Positions 1 to 11,932 of a stretch of DNA of 64,000 bases are shown here, piece after piece; the first letter of the stretch is position 1, and each line of letters begins with the position of its first letter. This DNA comes from Curvularia sp. ZM96 (Eukaryota; Ascomycota; Dothideomycetes; Pleosporales; Pleosporaceae). Location: positions 3,906,001 to 3,970,000 of the forward strand of contig JAJGBQ010000005.1 of NCBI GenBank assembly GCA_022457065.1, given 5' to 3'. Position numbers and translations under genes: made by a program. Below the pieces are notes generated by a model. The model saw only the letters and a list, made by a program, of their open reading frames with translations. It did no database searches and was not told the DNA's origin.

Positions 1-498
1 AAGGCCGTGGATGGGTTCGTAGGGGTCTTCAATAGCCTCCTCTTCCTCAAAGGCGTCAAAGTCGGAAATGCCTGTGTCGGCGTCGGCGGCAGTCCTGCTG
101 TCGCTGCGGCGGCGCATGATGACGGGGCCGGAGCTCTTGTCGCGTTGGGCAGTCGAGTTGCCGCGACGGAAGCGATGCGGAATACCCTGGGCGCCCCGGC
201 TCACCCGACGGATTAGGCCTGGACCCTTTCCCAGGGCTTCGGCCATGGCGGATGGAGAGGAAGTTGGCTGCGACTGGACGGGTGGCGGCAGTAACGACTC
301 GGGCAGTGCATAGGATGGGATGGCGGGCAGCGAGGACGATATGGGGACCATGCCTTCGGGAGTGGACTGGAGAGAGCCATTGAGGCAGGAAGCAGTGAGG
401 GCGGGACTCCCACGGGCAGAAATGCTAATGGCGCGAGCAAAGCTGGGCGAGGGCGAGGGCATGCGCGGGCGCGAGTACGAGTCGTGGAGGAGCGACAT
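1..498 (-). CDS. N-terminal part of a large protein, possibly phosphoinositide phospholipase C; cut by window edge
   Basis: An open frame of 166 codons runs from an ATG at 498 (minus) to the left edge without a stop, so only the N-terminus is present. The start is Ser/Pro-rich (MSLLHDSYSRPRMPSPS). Around residues 98-165 comes a basic segment (GLIRRVSRGAQG, RDKSSGPVIMRRRSDSRT) and then an acidic one (DFDAFEEEEAIEDPYEP). A disordered lead with a 'SSGPVIMRRRSDS' segment resembles, from memory, the region ahead of the PH/EF-hand part of filamentous-fungal PI-PLC. No catalytic domain is visible, so that assignment is tentative. The reading frame itself is well supported by its composition and by the absence of stops. 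Confidence 0.6.
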   Translation of the reverse strand, partial: MSLLHDSYSRPRMPSPSPSFARAISISARGSPALTASCLNGSLQSTPEGMVPISSSLPAIPSYALPESLLPPPVQSQPTSSPSAMAEALGKGPGLIRRVSRGAQGIPHRFRRGNSTAQRDKSSGPVIMRRRSDSRTAADADTGISDFDAFEEEEAIEDPYEPIHGL

Positions 499-3400
499 GG
501 TTGTGGTGGGAGGATGTCTCTTTTAACAAGCAAAGGGGATGATGGTCCAGGGGGGGTTGGTGCTAGTACTTCTTCATGGCGTGGGCAATTGGTGGTGGTG
601 GTGTGGTGGTGTGCGTGGGTGTGGAGGAGGGTTCAAGAGTCGCGGGCGCCACTGGGGAATAAAAGCAGATAGGATCAACAGCCTGCTGGGTCCTGGAGAA
701 AAAGCTCAGGCTAGGAGCTGGATCGCATCGTGAGACTGACAGAAGGCGGTCGGCTATGACGAGTTGGGACGAGGAAGCGCGCGCTGCGCGAGGTGCAGGT
801 GGAGGTCAGCTGGGATTACAACGAGGCGGCCTTGCATGCACGTTGCATGGGTGATATGCGATCTGAGGTACTCCGGAGCAGTCGTGGGGGGCGGTTGGGT
901 TTTTTTGCAGCAAGCGATTCGGCAGAACCAGGGCGGGCAAAGCCGAGCTCGTCAAACGCGGTGGGATGATGTGCGGAGTCGGACGGGCAGCTGCAGGTGC
1001 AGCAGCGCAGCGGAGGTGGACTGACGGGTGAATGATTGATTGGGGGAGGGGGCGTTGTGAGGAGAAAGTGAGGAGAAGGTGAGGAGAAGGGTGCGAGGGG
1101 GCGCGAGCGGGAGTGCCGGCAGCGGTCGAGGAGGTTGAGAATTGTGATGTCGTTGGCCTGTAATTGTTTTGCTCGCTAGGCGGGAGCCCTAGGCATATAA
1201 CAGTGGTAATGCAGTGAGTGGTAGGGTAGACGGGCTATTAGTATGGAAAGGCGCGGGCCTGGTTCGGCCCAGGAACACACAAGCCGCACTCGCAATTTTC
1301 TCAGCTAACTTTGCAACGACACGCTCTCCTGGTCACTCGGGCTCGCCCTTGCCAGCCCATCTCTGCCCGGGCTCGGGCTGCAAAGCCCTCTTCCCTGTTT
1401 GTCTCCTGTGCTAGCGCTTCGCATGCTGAGCCGCGACACTGGTTAGGCCCCACCAAGCAACGGCGTCGACAATGACGCACCCAGAGAGGCTGTCGCCCTG
1501 CTCCGCCAATCACGCCCGCCCGCCGCCTCGAAGCCTGACCATCACCACCTGCCAGCACCATGCCATGGCCTACCGCCTCCCGCTGACAGACGAGACAAGC
1601 CTATCCTCGCCCTGCCGTTACATCCGGCCACAGAGGCCCATGTCGTATGAGCGCGACGACTGGCGGCCCGGCGCTGCACTGGCAAGGCTACCTGTGGCGT
1701 AGCCGTCGTCCGCCCACCTGTACTGTACATACACGACCGACCGACCGCCCATCCACCTATACGCGCTCGACCAAGACCCCACGCGCATGCACGCATTACG
1801 CACACACGCACACACACTGTCCGGTGCTGGCTGCTGCTTTGCTGGCATGGCATGCGCACAAGAGCATGACTCCCGCGTGCGCTGGCGACGTTGCGTCCAT
1901 GGTCCTCCAACCCGGCGAGGCGCCCAGGTGTGGCGGCGCATCCCTCCACCTCGATAGGCTCACACGTGGCGGGTGCCCAAGTTGAAACCAAGTGCGAAGC
2001 CGGTGCAACGGTTCGATCAGCACCGCCGGCTTCTGACGGCGCCGCCAAAAGCCAGGGATCCGCCGTCATCGAGGGCTAAAGTTTCCGTGCCATCCCCATC
2101 CAATTTCCTGCCCGCTCGGCTGCTTCGCGGCAACACCTACTGTACCCTCTCTTCTTGCTCTGCAACGCAACTCCGACTCGCCATGGCGCGACAAGGCGCC
2201 TTTGTTGTCCATGCTTTGTACCCGTCCACCCACGAGTCGCGTGACACATGATTTGCGTCCTGCTAGTCGTCGTCGTGGCCTTCGAGAAGGCAAAGGAATT
2301 TTACCCCTGACGCCCACGCCCCAATTCGACTCATGCCACACAACGCCTCCCTTTCCCCCCGCACATCAATTGTGGTGCCCTCTGTGCTGGGCATGCCTCA
2401 TCCGGCACCCGCCTGCTGTCCATGTGACCGGCTGGCGGTGTGATGTATCCTCTGCCTTCTTTGTCCTCTGTCCAATCGTTTCCCCAGCCCTGCCGTGTCC
2501 TGACAAAAAATACGTCGACCCGCTACCTCCTTCGTGGCCGCATTCGGCCCTCCTTGGGCTTCACCGTGCTCGTGTGCAGCCGTGACTCTTGCCATCGTTG
2601 TCCGGGTTGCCAGGCGCCTAGGTACCGTTCGCTAACGCAAGGATGCCTGGCCACCCTGTCCCCTCAACCATAGGGCTCTCCCAGAAATAGGCAGCGCACG
2701 TCGCTCCGCCTGCTCCGAGCCCTTCGCAAAACAATGGTTATCGACGACGTGCATCTTAATCCTGCGCTGCCTGCACTCGTGTGCAGGCGTTCGCATTACC
2801 CCCCATCTTGGCGCACCCAATGCACGTCTCTAATCCTACTCGCATCCGTCATGCCTCTAGTATACCTCTGTTCCGTGCTCTCACTGGCAGCTAGAATGCG
2901 CGCTGCGCAAACATGCGCAATTCTTTGCCCAAGACCCCAGTAAGGCTGACCAAGGTCATTAACTAAGGTTCCGACAGCCTGTTACAACCTGGAACCACGC
3001 CAGCTAGCGTGCCCACAAGGCGACCATCATCACGTCGGTCCATCTTCATTCGCTGAATACCCACGACCAAGCCATGTCGCTACGTTAGCCTACCACCAAG
3101 GCCAAAACATGGCGTGGTAATGTCCTCGGGCAAAACGGGCTAATCCACTAGACTCAGTTCATCCCACGTCCCCGCTGAAACGACCATCAGGCATACACCT
3201 GGCTAACTGGTGGTTGGGATCTACGAGGTCAAAGTCCCTTCGTCATGCCTGCCGGGGCGGGGGTATCGTAGCTGGCTAGAGTACCCTACAAAGGGCCCTT
3301 CATACACTGACCGCCTGGTTTTCTGGGTAGTCCTGAGTTTACGACTACTCGGCCCCCTCGGGTACGCCTGAGCCGCTCCGAATCTCCACGGGACGTTGAG

Positions 3401-3754
3401 CCTAGATATCCTAGAGGACACGGCATCCGGGGATGCGTTGTTCACTACGCTGTGGTGAGTCACCGACTATCCATCCACCGCTTCACGTTTGAGTATCTCT
3501 CATCAAGCTCAACCGTGCTTTTTTATTCTCAACGTCTTCATCAAAGCTTCTTTCGACAGGCATTCTGCGTGCATCGGGACCAACTAAACCCAGGTCCAGT
3601 ATTCCGCGGCGAATGGCTTGTGGGACTGGCCGCAAAATATTGAGATAGTCGTATCAATCAACTCTGAACATTCTTTTTCCGGATACTTTTGATACAAGCG
3701 GAAGACTTCGGCGTTTGTGCCCATATGTCGTGTGTCAGGTCCGACTTCTCATCT
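499..3754. other. Gene-free stretch, upstream region of the left-edge gene
   Basis: No reading frame here looks like a protein; those present are short and of odd composition. The stretch includes the promoter and leader of the left-edge gene, a G-rich part (about 1040-1100) with repeated gaggagaaggtgagg-like words, and a CA/CG microsatellite at about 1795-1820. I see no RNA gene or mobile element. Confidence 0.5.
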
Positions 3755-5457
3755 TTACCCGAAAACAAACGCCTGCCAGTTCATTTCGTCTTCATCCAAG
3801 GTTTGCACATACGCTGCGTTTGATTTGCTCTGGCGATCTAGGTCAATCTCAGCTACAGACTCTGTTATGGGTTTTCTGACACCCCGTCTCAGCGACACCA
3901 GGGAATCGGAATGCGGCGTGTCAAAACTTTCACCATCTCCCTGGCCTTGGGTTGCGCATTGTGACCAGCTGCTCGGAACTCCGCTCTTGTTTCTGGTGTT
4001 AAGCTGCAACGGCTGTCTGCTATGGATACTTGCGTCGATTGGTTTTGGACAGTCGTCGGAAATTGCGACACACGCCGTCCAGGGTTCTGGATCGACGATT
4101 GCGTATGCACCCCAGCCCTCGCTGTCATTAGTCATTCGGTGTACGCGTTTTGCTTGATATGCGGCTGTCGATTCTGGTTCGCCGAGTAGCTCTGTTTCGC
4201 ATGATTCCTGTCTATCCATTACACCCAGGTTGTGGGTGCGTACGCCGGTGGGAGAGTCTGAGGAGCCGCTAAACACCAGACATAGACTGTATTCGTCATC
4301 TCGAGCGGGGTCAACAAGACGAAAGCCAAACCCGTGGCTCTCGGGTTCATTCGTAATCCTTCTGGTGGGCTGCAGTTGCTCCTTGAGCCACTTGTCATGG
4401 CCATCTTTGTCCAGGGTCCATTCCGTACGATCAGGAACATTTTCATAGTGTCGAGAATCCCTACCTGTCGCCGACACTTGAGACAATAGATCGTCATGTT
4501 CATCCGCATTCATTGGTACATCGTTTTGAGACATGACCGATGGCTCAGATCTCGCTTGCCCAAGGGATTGGTCTGTTAGTGGTCTGTCTTGCTCAAAAAG
4601 CATCAAGTCTGAACAAGGCTCCGACTCTGCGTATCCCTCGACCCGAGCGAAATCAGTAGGTGTATCTGTCAATGCATCTGTGCCTATGCGAATTTGTATG
4701 TCTTCGGGCTTTTCACGTTTAGTACGTCCTTGGAAGGGTCTAGCAAACGTCCGGTCCTGAAGATCAGGGTCTCCTCGAGTCGACTTTCTGTTAGCATGTT
4801 GCCTCTTTGCCACATCACTTTTTCCATCCATTACTCTACGCATGCCGATCTTTTCATTATGCTTGTACGCCAGAGATTGCAGGCTGACTGGCTTTGAAGG
4901 GTTGATGCCGATCCAGTCCTGCTGTGTCAAGAGTCTTTTCTTGTTTGCCTCAAGAAGTTGAATCTCCACATCTGAGTCCGGGGCCTTGCGTTTGGAGCTA
5001 CGCAAGTCTACCTTGCGGTCAGTATCTCAGTCTGAACATCACAAAGGCGATGATGGATCTGTTCGCCACAATTACCTTGCTGAGCTTGGGGTGGAGTCTT
5101 TGGGTGGACCAGATGGTGGGTGACACGTCTGCTGGACAGTTCACGTGGAGATACTCCGCGCCCGCCTATCGCGGACCACTTGTTCTTTGGTGTAGCTACA
5201 TGCTCACGTTGCAGTGTCTCCCCTCCACTTGTCGTGGAGCGCTCCCCACGTCGAACCGAATACGAGCTGATTGATGACAATCCCCCAGGTCCCAGTTGAT
5301 CATTGTCGCGAAGAAAACTCGGGCAAAAGGGAGCAACGGGCGTCCGAGGGGTGCTTTGAGGGTTTGCTCGTGCTTTGGCGAAATACGCTTTCTGTTGTTG
5401 GAGCATGCCCGCATTGGCTTTCTTGGTGCGCTGCAGTGAGCCGCCTGTCCAATTCAT
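3755..5457 (-). CDS. Conserved fungal protein of unknown function
   Basis: Two exons, 5457-5076 and 5007-3755, are separated by a 68-nt intron (donor GTAATT; branch-like ACTGAC; acceptor GTAG), giving 544 aa. The protein starts MNWTGGSLQRTKKANAG followed by LQQQKAYFAKAR. Just after the splice it has the segment EIQLLEANKKRLLTQQDW then IGINPSKPV. From memory, this basic N-terminus plus 'LLEANKKRLL..QDWIG' block recurs in uncharacterised proteins of many ascomycetes, so the gene is real, but I know no function. The rest is low-complexity and acidic/polar, with no signal peptide, membrane segment or enzymatic motif. The splice joins the two frames in phase (…AQQ-D-LRSSKRK…), and the second exon has no ATG of its own at its start. 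The downstream neighbour is the left-edge gene, on the same strand. Confidence 0.8.
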
Positions 5458-6091
5458 GACTTGAACAAAGGACGTATTCGAGATGTGAGTGGGACTGAGC
5501 GAGAGATGTGGAGATAGGCCGCGGAGCGGTAGCAGCAATGGAGACGCGACGCGTGGTGTTTGGGCATGCTCCTCCCCGCCAGAGGCAAGGCGCACCTTCC
5601 TCTCTAGCGAAGACCCCGCCCAAGACGGTCAACCCCACATTGTCTACCTCCCCGCTTCAGAACTCACTCAACCACAACACAACACTCACAATTGGTGTAC
5701 ATTCCACTCACTCACTAGTCATCGATATCTCCTTGTCGTCGCCGGAATTCCTTCACACGGCGGTTCGGATCTGCTGTGCCGATAGCGAAGCAGCCAGAGA
5801 TCAAAGGGTCCACCTCTCCTGACTGATCAGCGCTTCCACTTCGTCCCTCCGCAAAAATAGTGGAGCACGGCAGCTCAACCGAGTCCCTGCGACGGAAGCC
5901 CCGTGGGCGAGAAATTCTTGTACCATCATGGTCAAGACTTGCAGAGACAGAGACATTAGGACTGCTTAGCGCCACCCCAGTGACATTCGACCGATGGCAC
6001 TAAAAGATGCGGTGAGCCCCTCGAACTTGTAGACAACCCCAAGGTTGAGTACTCTTCACCGGCCGTGAATCTGGAACCGCTTGAAAGAACT

Positions 6092-6132
6092 CGTGGAGGC
6101 GTGGAGACGTGGAGACGTGGAGACGTGGAGAA
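6092..6132. repeat. 9-bp tandem repeat (cgtggagac)n
   Basis: Four to five head-to-tail copies of cgtggagac, the first with one mismatch (cgtggaggc). The repeat is probably a replication-slippage minisatellite. It is not in a recognised gene. Confidence 0.85.
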
Positions 6133-6929
6133 GATGGAATTCGACACTACACCCCGCCTTTTGTTGGAGCTCAGCAAGTCCCTCATCCGTCTCTTTGGCA
6201 TCCAAACTCCAAACTGCTGGCAGCGGTAGCAGCGCATTATCCATTTTTTGAAATTCACAACAACGGCGGCGTCGTCCGATCATTGCTGCTTACAGGATTG
6301 CGTGCGGTTCAAAACGGCAACTCGGCATCCCTGTGGTGTACGCCCATGTGCGCTAGTGAGAAGATTACTGGTTGCCAAAATGCAGTCTCACCGAGAGAGA
6401 GATTAGCAGTGTTGCATACTGCATATCTCGCTCATTTCGCGGCCGGTGCGAGTGCGCTCCTTGGTGCGGTTGTTGGCGCCGTCGTCGTAGTTGCGAGGAC
6501 TGACACCGCCAATGTCCGTCTTGAGGAAATGCCTCGTCACTATCTTTATGGCAGCCTGGCCAAGTTTCACCCGTAGGCCGCATAGCTACAACCGCAGTCC
6601 ACCCTGCAGAAGCGCCAGGTGTGTTGTATGCTCATGTACAGTTACGTCAAGTGACCCATACCTGTGCCTTGGATGTGGATACTCGTTCTGCTAATGACAT
6701 ACTACTCCGTGTAGGCTAGGTAGATACGCATGCGCTTTTACTTGAGCTAGAGAGTGTCCAAATGGTCCAGACGTTATCTCAAAGGTACCACTAACGGCTT
6801 TGACTACGAAATTACACGTTCAAGCGGGTGTATACGGCGGTAGTTAGCACTCTCTTTTCGATGTGATGCGCCAAACACCGATGAAGCGGCTCAGCAATTG
6901 GCATGTCCGCCGAGATAGCACCTTGAGCC

Positions 6930-7247
6930 TCATCGGGCTTGGCGAAAATGCAGCCGGCTTGTCTTCGCCAACGACCAGGGGCGGTTGACACTTTGTTTGT
7001 TCGAAACTTCATACCGACCAGTCTTTGGGATGATTGCAGAGCTGAGACTCTGATTCACCGAGTCTATCAGTCCTTGAGCCTTTGGTGAATCGCCATTTGC
7101 TGGTAAGTCCGGCCGGCGAAGATAGACGCTCTCAGGCGGCGCAGCGATATGCAGGCTAATCACCAGTGACATCATAGCGCCGAAGAACATCAAAATTCTG
7201 CAACACCGTTCCACAGCTACAACTACAACCGCGGCCGTCTGCCACAT
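6930..7247 (-). CDS. Doubtful small protein with hydrophobic N-terminus
   Basis: A 105-codon frame starts at a true ATG. Residues 4-36 are largely hydrophobic (AAVVVVAVERCCRILMF...SLVISLHIAA) and could be a signal peptide or membrane anchor; the rest is polar and basic at the end. There is no family resemblance that I recognise. A possible donor (GTATGA) within the frame leaves open a spliced version. It stands alone in an intergenic region and could be chance. Confidence 0.2.
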   Translation of the reverse strand: MWQTAAVVVVAVERCCRILMFFGAMMSLVISLHIAAPPESVYLRRPDLPANGDSPKAQGLIDSVNQSLSSAIIPKTGRYEVSNKQSVNRPWSLAKTSRLHFRQAR

Positions 7248-7883
7248 GGGCGCGCATGAGACGGGTTTCAGGGATCCAGGCGGCCACTCAGCCTCGGTCC
7301 TATACCCACTCTTATTGCAACATCACCGGGTATACTTATCGAATCAGCATCGAGAAACGTGCCACAATCTCCAGGCACATGTCGATAACACATGCCTGGA
7401 ATAGTGTATTGCCATCGAAGTTAACTTAGTAAGGCGTCCCTTGCGCTTGTTTCGAACCCAGTGACGCCATCACCGTACGCAACACACACCGACAGAGCCC
7501 TAGGTTAGCAGCCATCATGCTCAGGGTCCGGTGAATCGACGTAGACATGCAGAGTTGATGCCACTAGCGCTGCAGACCGTGGCCTCAGCAATGCTAGGGT
7601 TCAGCGTGGATGTTGTCTTCAGCATAAAACACTCGTTGATTTGCAAAGACCAACCATGTATTCAGACAACCCACCTCCCCATACCCACATACCCACTGTT
7701 CTCTCCACTTCATTGAGGGGTTTTCTGGAGAATCAACCTTTCCCTCGGGCTCAGACGCTATAAAGGCCACCAAAGTTCCTCCATTCTCACTTCTCCAGAT
7801 CATCCTGTCTCCACCCATCAAAGGGGAATATTTCTATGAGCATCTGTGGTTAGAACGTCCTGCAAACAAAACTATCAAACACC

Positions 7884-9274
7884 ATGTCGGCACCTTCTCT
7901 TGCAATCCCTACGGCGGGCAGCCGTTTCGTCCGCCGCCTATCATCAGTGGAAGCCACTCGCGAGAACATCAAGATGGGACCAACCGTCGTCGTTCCACCA
8001 CAACACCTGATGGCTCCATCAAAACAGTCAGAGGTTGCCAATGGCTTTGCGACTGCTAGACGCCACCTCGATGCTGTCGGTCCTGGCTCTCCAGATATGA
8101 CTCCTCCTGAAACTTCTGTCACAGACAAATATGCATTCGCTTTTGGTATGTTGTGTACTACAAGTGAGCATCGCGGCATCCTAACCTTGTATAGATATTG
8201 ATGGCGTCCTTATTCGTGGCGGCCGCCCAATTCCTGAGGCGATTGAAGCCATGAAGATGCTCAACGGCGAGAACGAATATGGCATTAAAGTCCCATATAT
8301 CTTTGTCACCAACGGTGGCGGCAAGACCGAAGCCGAGCGTTGCATTCAATTGAGCAAGCAATTGGAGATCGAAGTCTCGCCTGGACAGTTCATCTGCGGT
8401 CACACTCCAATGAGGGAGATGGCCGAGAAGTACGGTACTGTTCTGGTGGTTGGTGGCGAGGGCGAGAAGTGCCGCATTGTTGCTGAGGGCTACGGCTTCA
8501 AGGATGTGTAAGTTGTATCCATGCTTGGCGACTACATCACAGTCTCTAACACAACTCAGGGTAACCCCTGGTGACATCATCAAAGACAACCAAGACACTA
8601 CCCCATTCCGGAAGCTTACAGAGGAAGAATACAACAACTCGCGAACCCGCAATTTCGCCGAGGTCGAAATCGAAGCCATTTTTGTTTTCGCCGATTCGCG
8701 CGATTGGGCTTCCGATCAACAGATCATTCTGGACCTGCTAATGTCAAAGAAGGGTCGTCTCGGCACTAGGTCCGAGAACTACGACGAGGGCCCACCCGTT
8801 TTCTTCTCGCACAACGACGTGGTCTGGAGCGCTTCGCATGACCTCACTCGCATTGGTATGGGTGCCCTCCGTGTTTCTCTAGAGGCCATGTTCAAGGCTG
8901 TCACCGGCCGCACCCTCGAGACGACTGCATTCGGAAAGCCGCAAATCGGCACCTTCCAGTTCGCTACACGCCTGCTTCAGGAATGGCGCAAGGACACCCA
9001 TGGCATTGACTCGCCGCCATCTACCGTCTACTTTGTAGGCGACACACCGGAGTCGGACATTCGCGGTACCAATGAGTACAACGAGCAAAACCCTGATGCG
9101 AACTGGTACTCAATCCTGGTGAAGACTGGTGTCTTCCAAGATGGCACAACGCCCCGCTTTGAGCCCAAGGCCATTGTCGACACTGTTCTTGACGCCGTCA
9201 AGCACGGTATGGAGCGCGAATACAAGAAGGCGCTCAAGGAGAGCATGATGGCGACTGGTGTGATTGAAGAGTAG
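7884..9274 (+). CDS. HAD-superfamily subclass IIA hydrolase, CECR5/HDHD5-like
   Basis: Three exons (7884-8145, 8195-8507, 8560-9274) with 49- and 52-nt introns encode 429 aa. HAD motif I, FDIDGVLIRGG, is assembled across the first intron with nucleophile Asp88 and Asp90. Motif II lies in VTNGGGKTEAE, with the Thr of the TN pair. The block VVTPGD is created by the second splice. A basic loop is at FGKPQIGTFQFA, and the metal-binding motif GDTPESDIRGTNEYNE starts near Asp353. The N-terminus (about 40 residues, rich in Arg/Ser/Ala, no acidic start) could be a mitochondrial presequence, as expected for this family. Members are predicted phosphatases of the p-nitrophenyl-phosphatase/NagD type; the natural substrate is not known to me. 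Both splices are phase-consistent and restore conserved motifs. Confidence 0.93.
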
Positions 9275-9974
9275 TTTGGATCTTTTCTTCTCAACATTAC
9301 GTTTAATTTTCTAAAGCATAGCATGGGTGTGTTGGCGCATGGGTAGTATACCTTTTCTTTTTTTCACTTTTCCAAGAGGATGATACAGAGCGCTAGTCGC
9401 CATAGGTCATAGACTCGATTAGACAACAGATGATACAAAGAATGCACTTCTCATATCAAATCTACTGTCCTTTCCCTCGGTTAGGCGTGAACTGCAGATG
9501 CTCATACTCACCAATTCACACAAGCCCTTTGCTGTCGTACACGCAAAATGTTGAGGGTAAATTGGCCTGGGCTCAACCCTCGGTATCAATCTCCCTTCCA
9601 ACCAGCACGCGCACGTGAAGCCCTACAATAACTTCGTTTCTCAACAGCAGCATCCGCTCGCACCCTCCCTCGCCCCATTCCGCCGCGGTCAGCGGCTCAA
9701 AGCCTCCCCCCTCGGCACATAAACCGCGAAGCTAACCTCTAATCACCCACAGTCGGACCGACACCAATGCCCCCCACTATCGGTACTTGTTCACATACGT
9801 AGCTGTGGCCTATGATTGCATTTTGCGCGTATACAACAAAGTACGTATGTGGGTTGGAGAGGTATTGAAAGTGGGGTTTATCTGACGATCTACGACACAC
9901 CGAGGCAAAATGAGATTAAGCACGGGAAGATGAGAGATTGGGGGGAGATAGCAGTACTTATTTTTTGTTTTTGC

Positions 9975-9992
9975 GATCGTGATCGTGATCGT
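9975..9992. repeat. Hexanucleotide repeat (cgatcgtgatcgtgatcgtg)
   Basis: Three copies of gatcgt in intergenic DNA. No function is apparent. Confidence 0.7.
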
Positions 9993-11431
9993 GGGTGCCG
10001 GATCAATGGGGATGTGGATATGTGGGCCAAAGAAGATCACGTGAGCGGAGAATGGTCCGGAGGACACGGGGAGGAGCGTTGTTTTTGCAGCGGGAAGATG
10101 CAGTATGACTGTTAGATTCACCTGGCGGTTAGGCTCGGATGGGCCGGCGCTAATGATGATGCTGCTGCTTGTTGGTGTTGGCGCCATGTTCTGGCCCTCA
10201 GTAAGATAGGGAGCCGCATGTGTGTTACGCTTCCCTTGGCGAATTGCAAGACGGGCTCTTAATTTTTTTTTCTTTGTGGTCTGCCTGTTGGTGGTTTCAA
10301 GCAAACGCAGCAATTCACCGTCACATTGTATCACAATTCGAGCGCATCATGGCTATGGGGACCAGCCGAAAGTTCAATTATGATAGGGGATCAAACTAAA
10401 CCACACTAAGCGGGGCCCGCTCGTTACGAGGCCAACATCCGACTGGACATCTAAACTTTAGTACATTACCCGAACTTCTTTTCTTCATGTTACGGATACA
10501 TGTCTCATTCGGAAAGACGGGTGGGCAGTAAGTTGGGCTGGTAGCACACTAGCTAGGTACTTAGATACACTATCTTGTTGGAAAACGTATTTTTACACCC
10601 CCAAGAAAAGGGCCGGTTGAACGGCAGTGACAGCCCAGACTTCTGCAGCGTCTTTCAAAACGCTCCAGAACTTCGCTCGCCCTACCAAGATGTCAGGACT
10701 AAAACTGGCAACGTCCTAGCATCGCTACCTTCCCCCTTCCCCCTTCCCCCAGCAGGCCACCCTGGACTTAGCGAGTCGGGTAGTTGATCGATGACGACCT
10801 GGGGATGCCCTGGCTAACGGGAAGTGGAGTAGGATGACGGGGGTTGCAAAGCAAAGGGATGCCTGGGACTGTCCTCACCAGCCACTTTTTTGTCATGTCT
10901 TTCCATCGCACATACACGTTCAAAAACTCTAATCTATGTAACAACGTTTATACGGACCCTGAGTGTGCTAAACAGGTGCCCCGCTACCCTGGCCCCCGTA
11001 ATCCTCCTCATTTCACCGTGGCTTGCAAGGGTGTTCTTTTGCGCTTGCGCCCTGCGGATTCGCGCCGTAGTAATGCCTAAGGTTGCGATTTCATGCAGCC
11101 GCTTGATTTTCTTGGCAAGCCCAGCCGGATGCTGTTGACTGCGCTGAGATATGAGACGTGTTGTTACATGGCGTGAGGTGAGGTGAGGCGTTTCGTCTTT
11201 GTTCGCAGTGGGTCGCGCAAGGCGTGCTGGTAACTCTTTTTTTAACGACAACGGCCTATTGCGCAACACAAATCGCCGCATTCATGCTCGTATGGGTGTT
11301 TTGACGTGGTCTACATGCTTGTGGATAGCAAGTTTCAAGAGTCACAAGGGGTTTGATAGCAGGTTGAAACTTTGGAAAGGAGGGGTTGAAAATGGAGTTG
11401 GCAATGGAAAGAGATAGAAACTCAATGGCTA

Positions 11432-11452
11432 GGGGGTGGGGGTGGGGGTGGG
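11432..11452 (+). other. G-quadruplex-forming run
   Basis: Three runs of five G and one of three G are separated by single T bases. Four G-tracts with one-base loops match the pattern of a very stable parallel G-quadruplex. The run lies in the gene-free stretch about 480 bp beyond the 3' end of the oxidase gene. Confidence 0.6.
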
Positions 11453-11932
11453 ATGAGGCTCTGAGTATGAGGCTACTCAACTATGAAACAAGAGAGAGGG
11501 GGTAAGATAAGGATTACTAGATGTCGGTAAACCTGCCTGAGGCTGCCATTTTGCCTGTGAGCAGCTTATCTCACTAATGCATCTAATCACGGTCAAATAG
11601 CCAGAAGAGATAACTCCAAGCTATTGGTAACTACTAAGTGGAACAAATCAAATAGTAGTAATCAATACGTGTCTATTACTTGACACACTTGGTTTAGATT
11701 GTTTTGAAACAACAAGCCAACGTATTACCCATTGTAATCAGTGAAATGCGAAAATACTTGGTGATAAGGTTGGGACATTGGTTTAAATCACAACAGCAGA
11801 TAAAGATGCAAACGCACAAGAGATCTAGTAATACATTTGTAGAATGAAATTAGGATGAACGAGAACTTAGGGTATCCTTGATTACGCCACAATCGTATAC
11901 TCAGAGTGGCGGTTTATACACATGTTATCTGC

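Larger units (their letters stand above)
5458..7883. other. Intergenic stretch between divergent genes
   Basis: This 2.4-kb region separates the minus-strand unknown gene from the plus-strand HAD hydrolase. It holds a 9-bp tandem repeat (about 6092-6132) and one doubtful short frame (6930-7247), both listed separately. Otherwise I see promoter or intergenic sequence only. Confidence 0.5.
9275..11932. other. Gene-free stretch downstream of the HAD hydrolase and of the oxidase gene
   Basis: This 2.66-kb stretch lies at the 3' ends of two convergent genes. It contains a short gatcgt hexamer repeat (about 9975-9992), a C-rich triplet of C5 runs (10729-10750) and a G-quadruplex-like run (11432-11452). 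The frames present start at non-ATG codons or lack protein-like composition. Confidence 0.5.

Noticed and set aside
1542..2069. A 175-codon minus-strand frame in the G+C-rich left part
   Set aside because: Composition (Arg, Ala, Cys, Trp-rich) is that of an unselected G+C-rich frame. Overlapping frames of similar length exist on both strands.
3221..3463. Short minus frame with VYEGPFVGYSSQLRYP, considered as a retrotransposon polyprotein piece
   Set aside because: Only one weakly similar word, no integrase or reverse transcriptase motifs nearby.
7451..7470. A TTCGAACC-like word considered as a tRNA B box
   Set aside because: No matching A box, acceptor stem or cloverleaf could be drawn around it.
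9810..10334. A 174-codon minus-strand frame opposite the hexamer repeat
   Set aside because: It begins with GTG rather than ATG, has no recognisable domain, and includes the gatcgt repeat (ITITIA). Likely chance in a 3' region.
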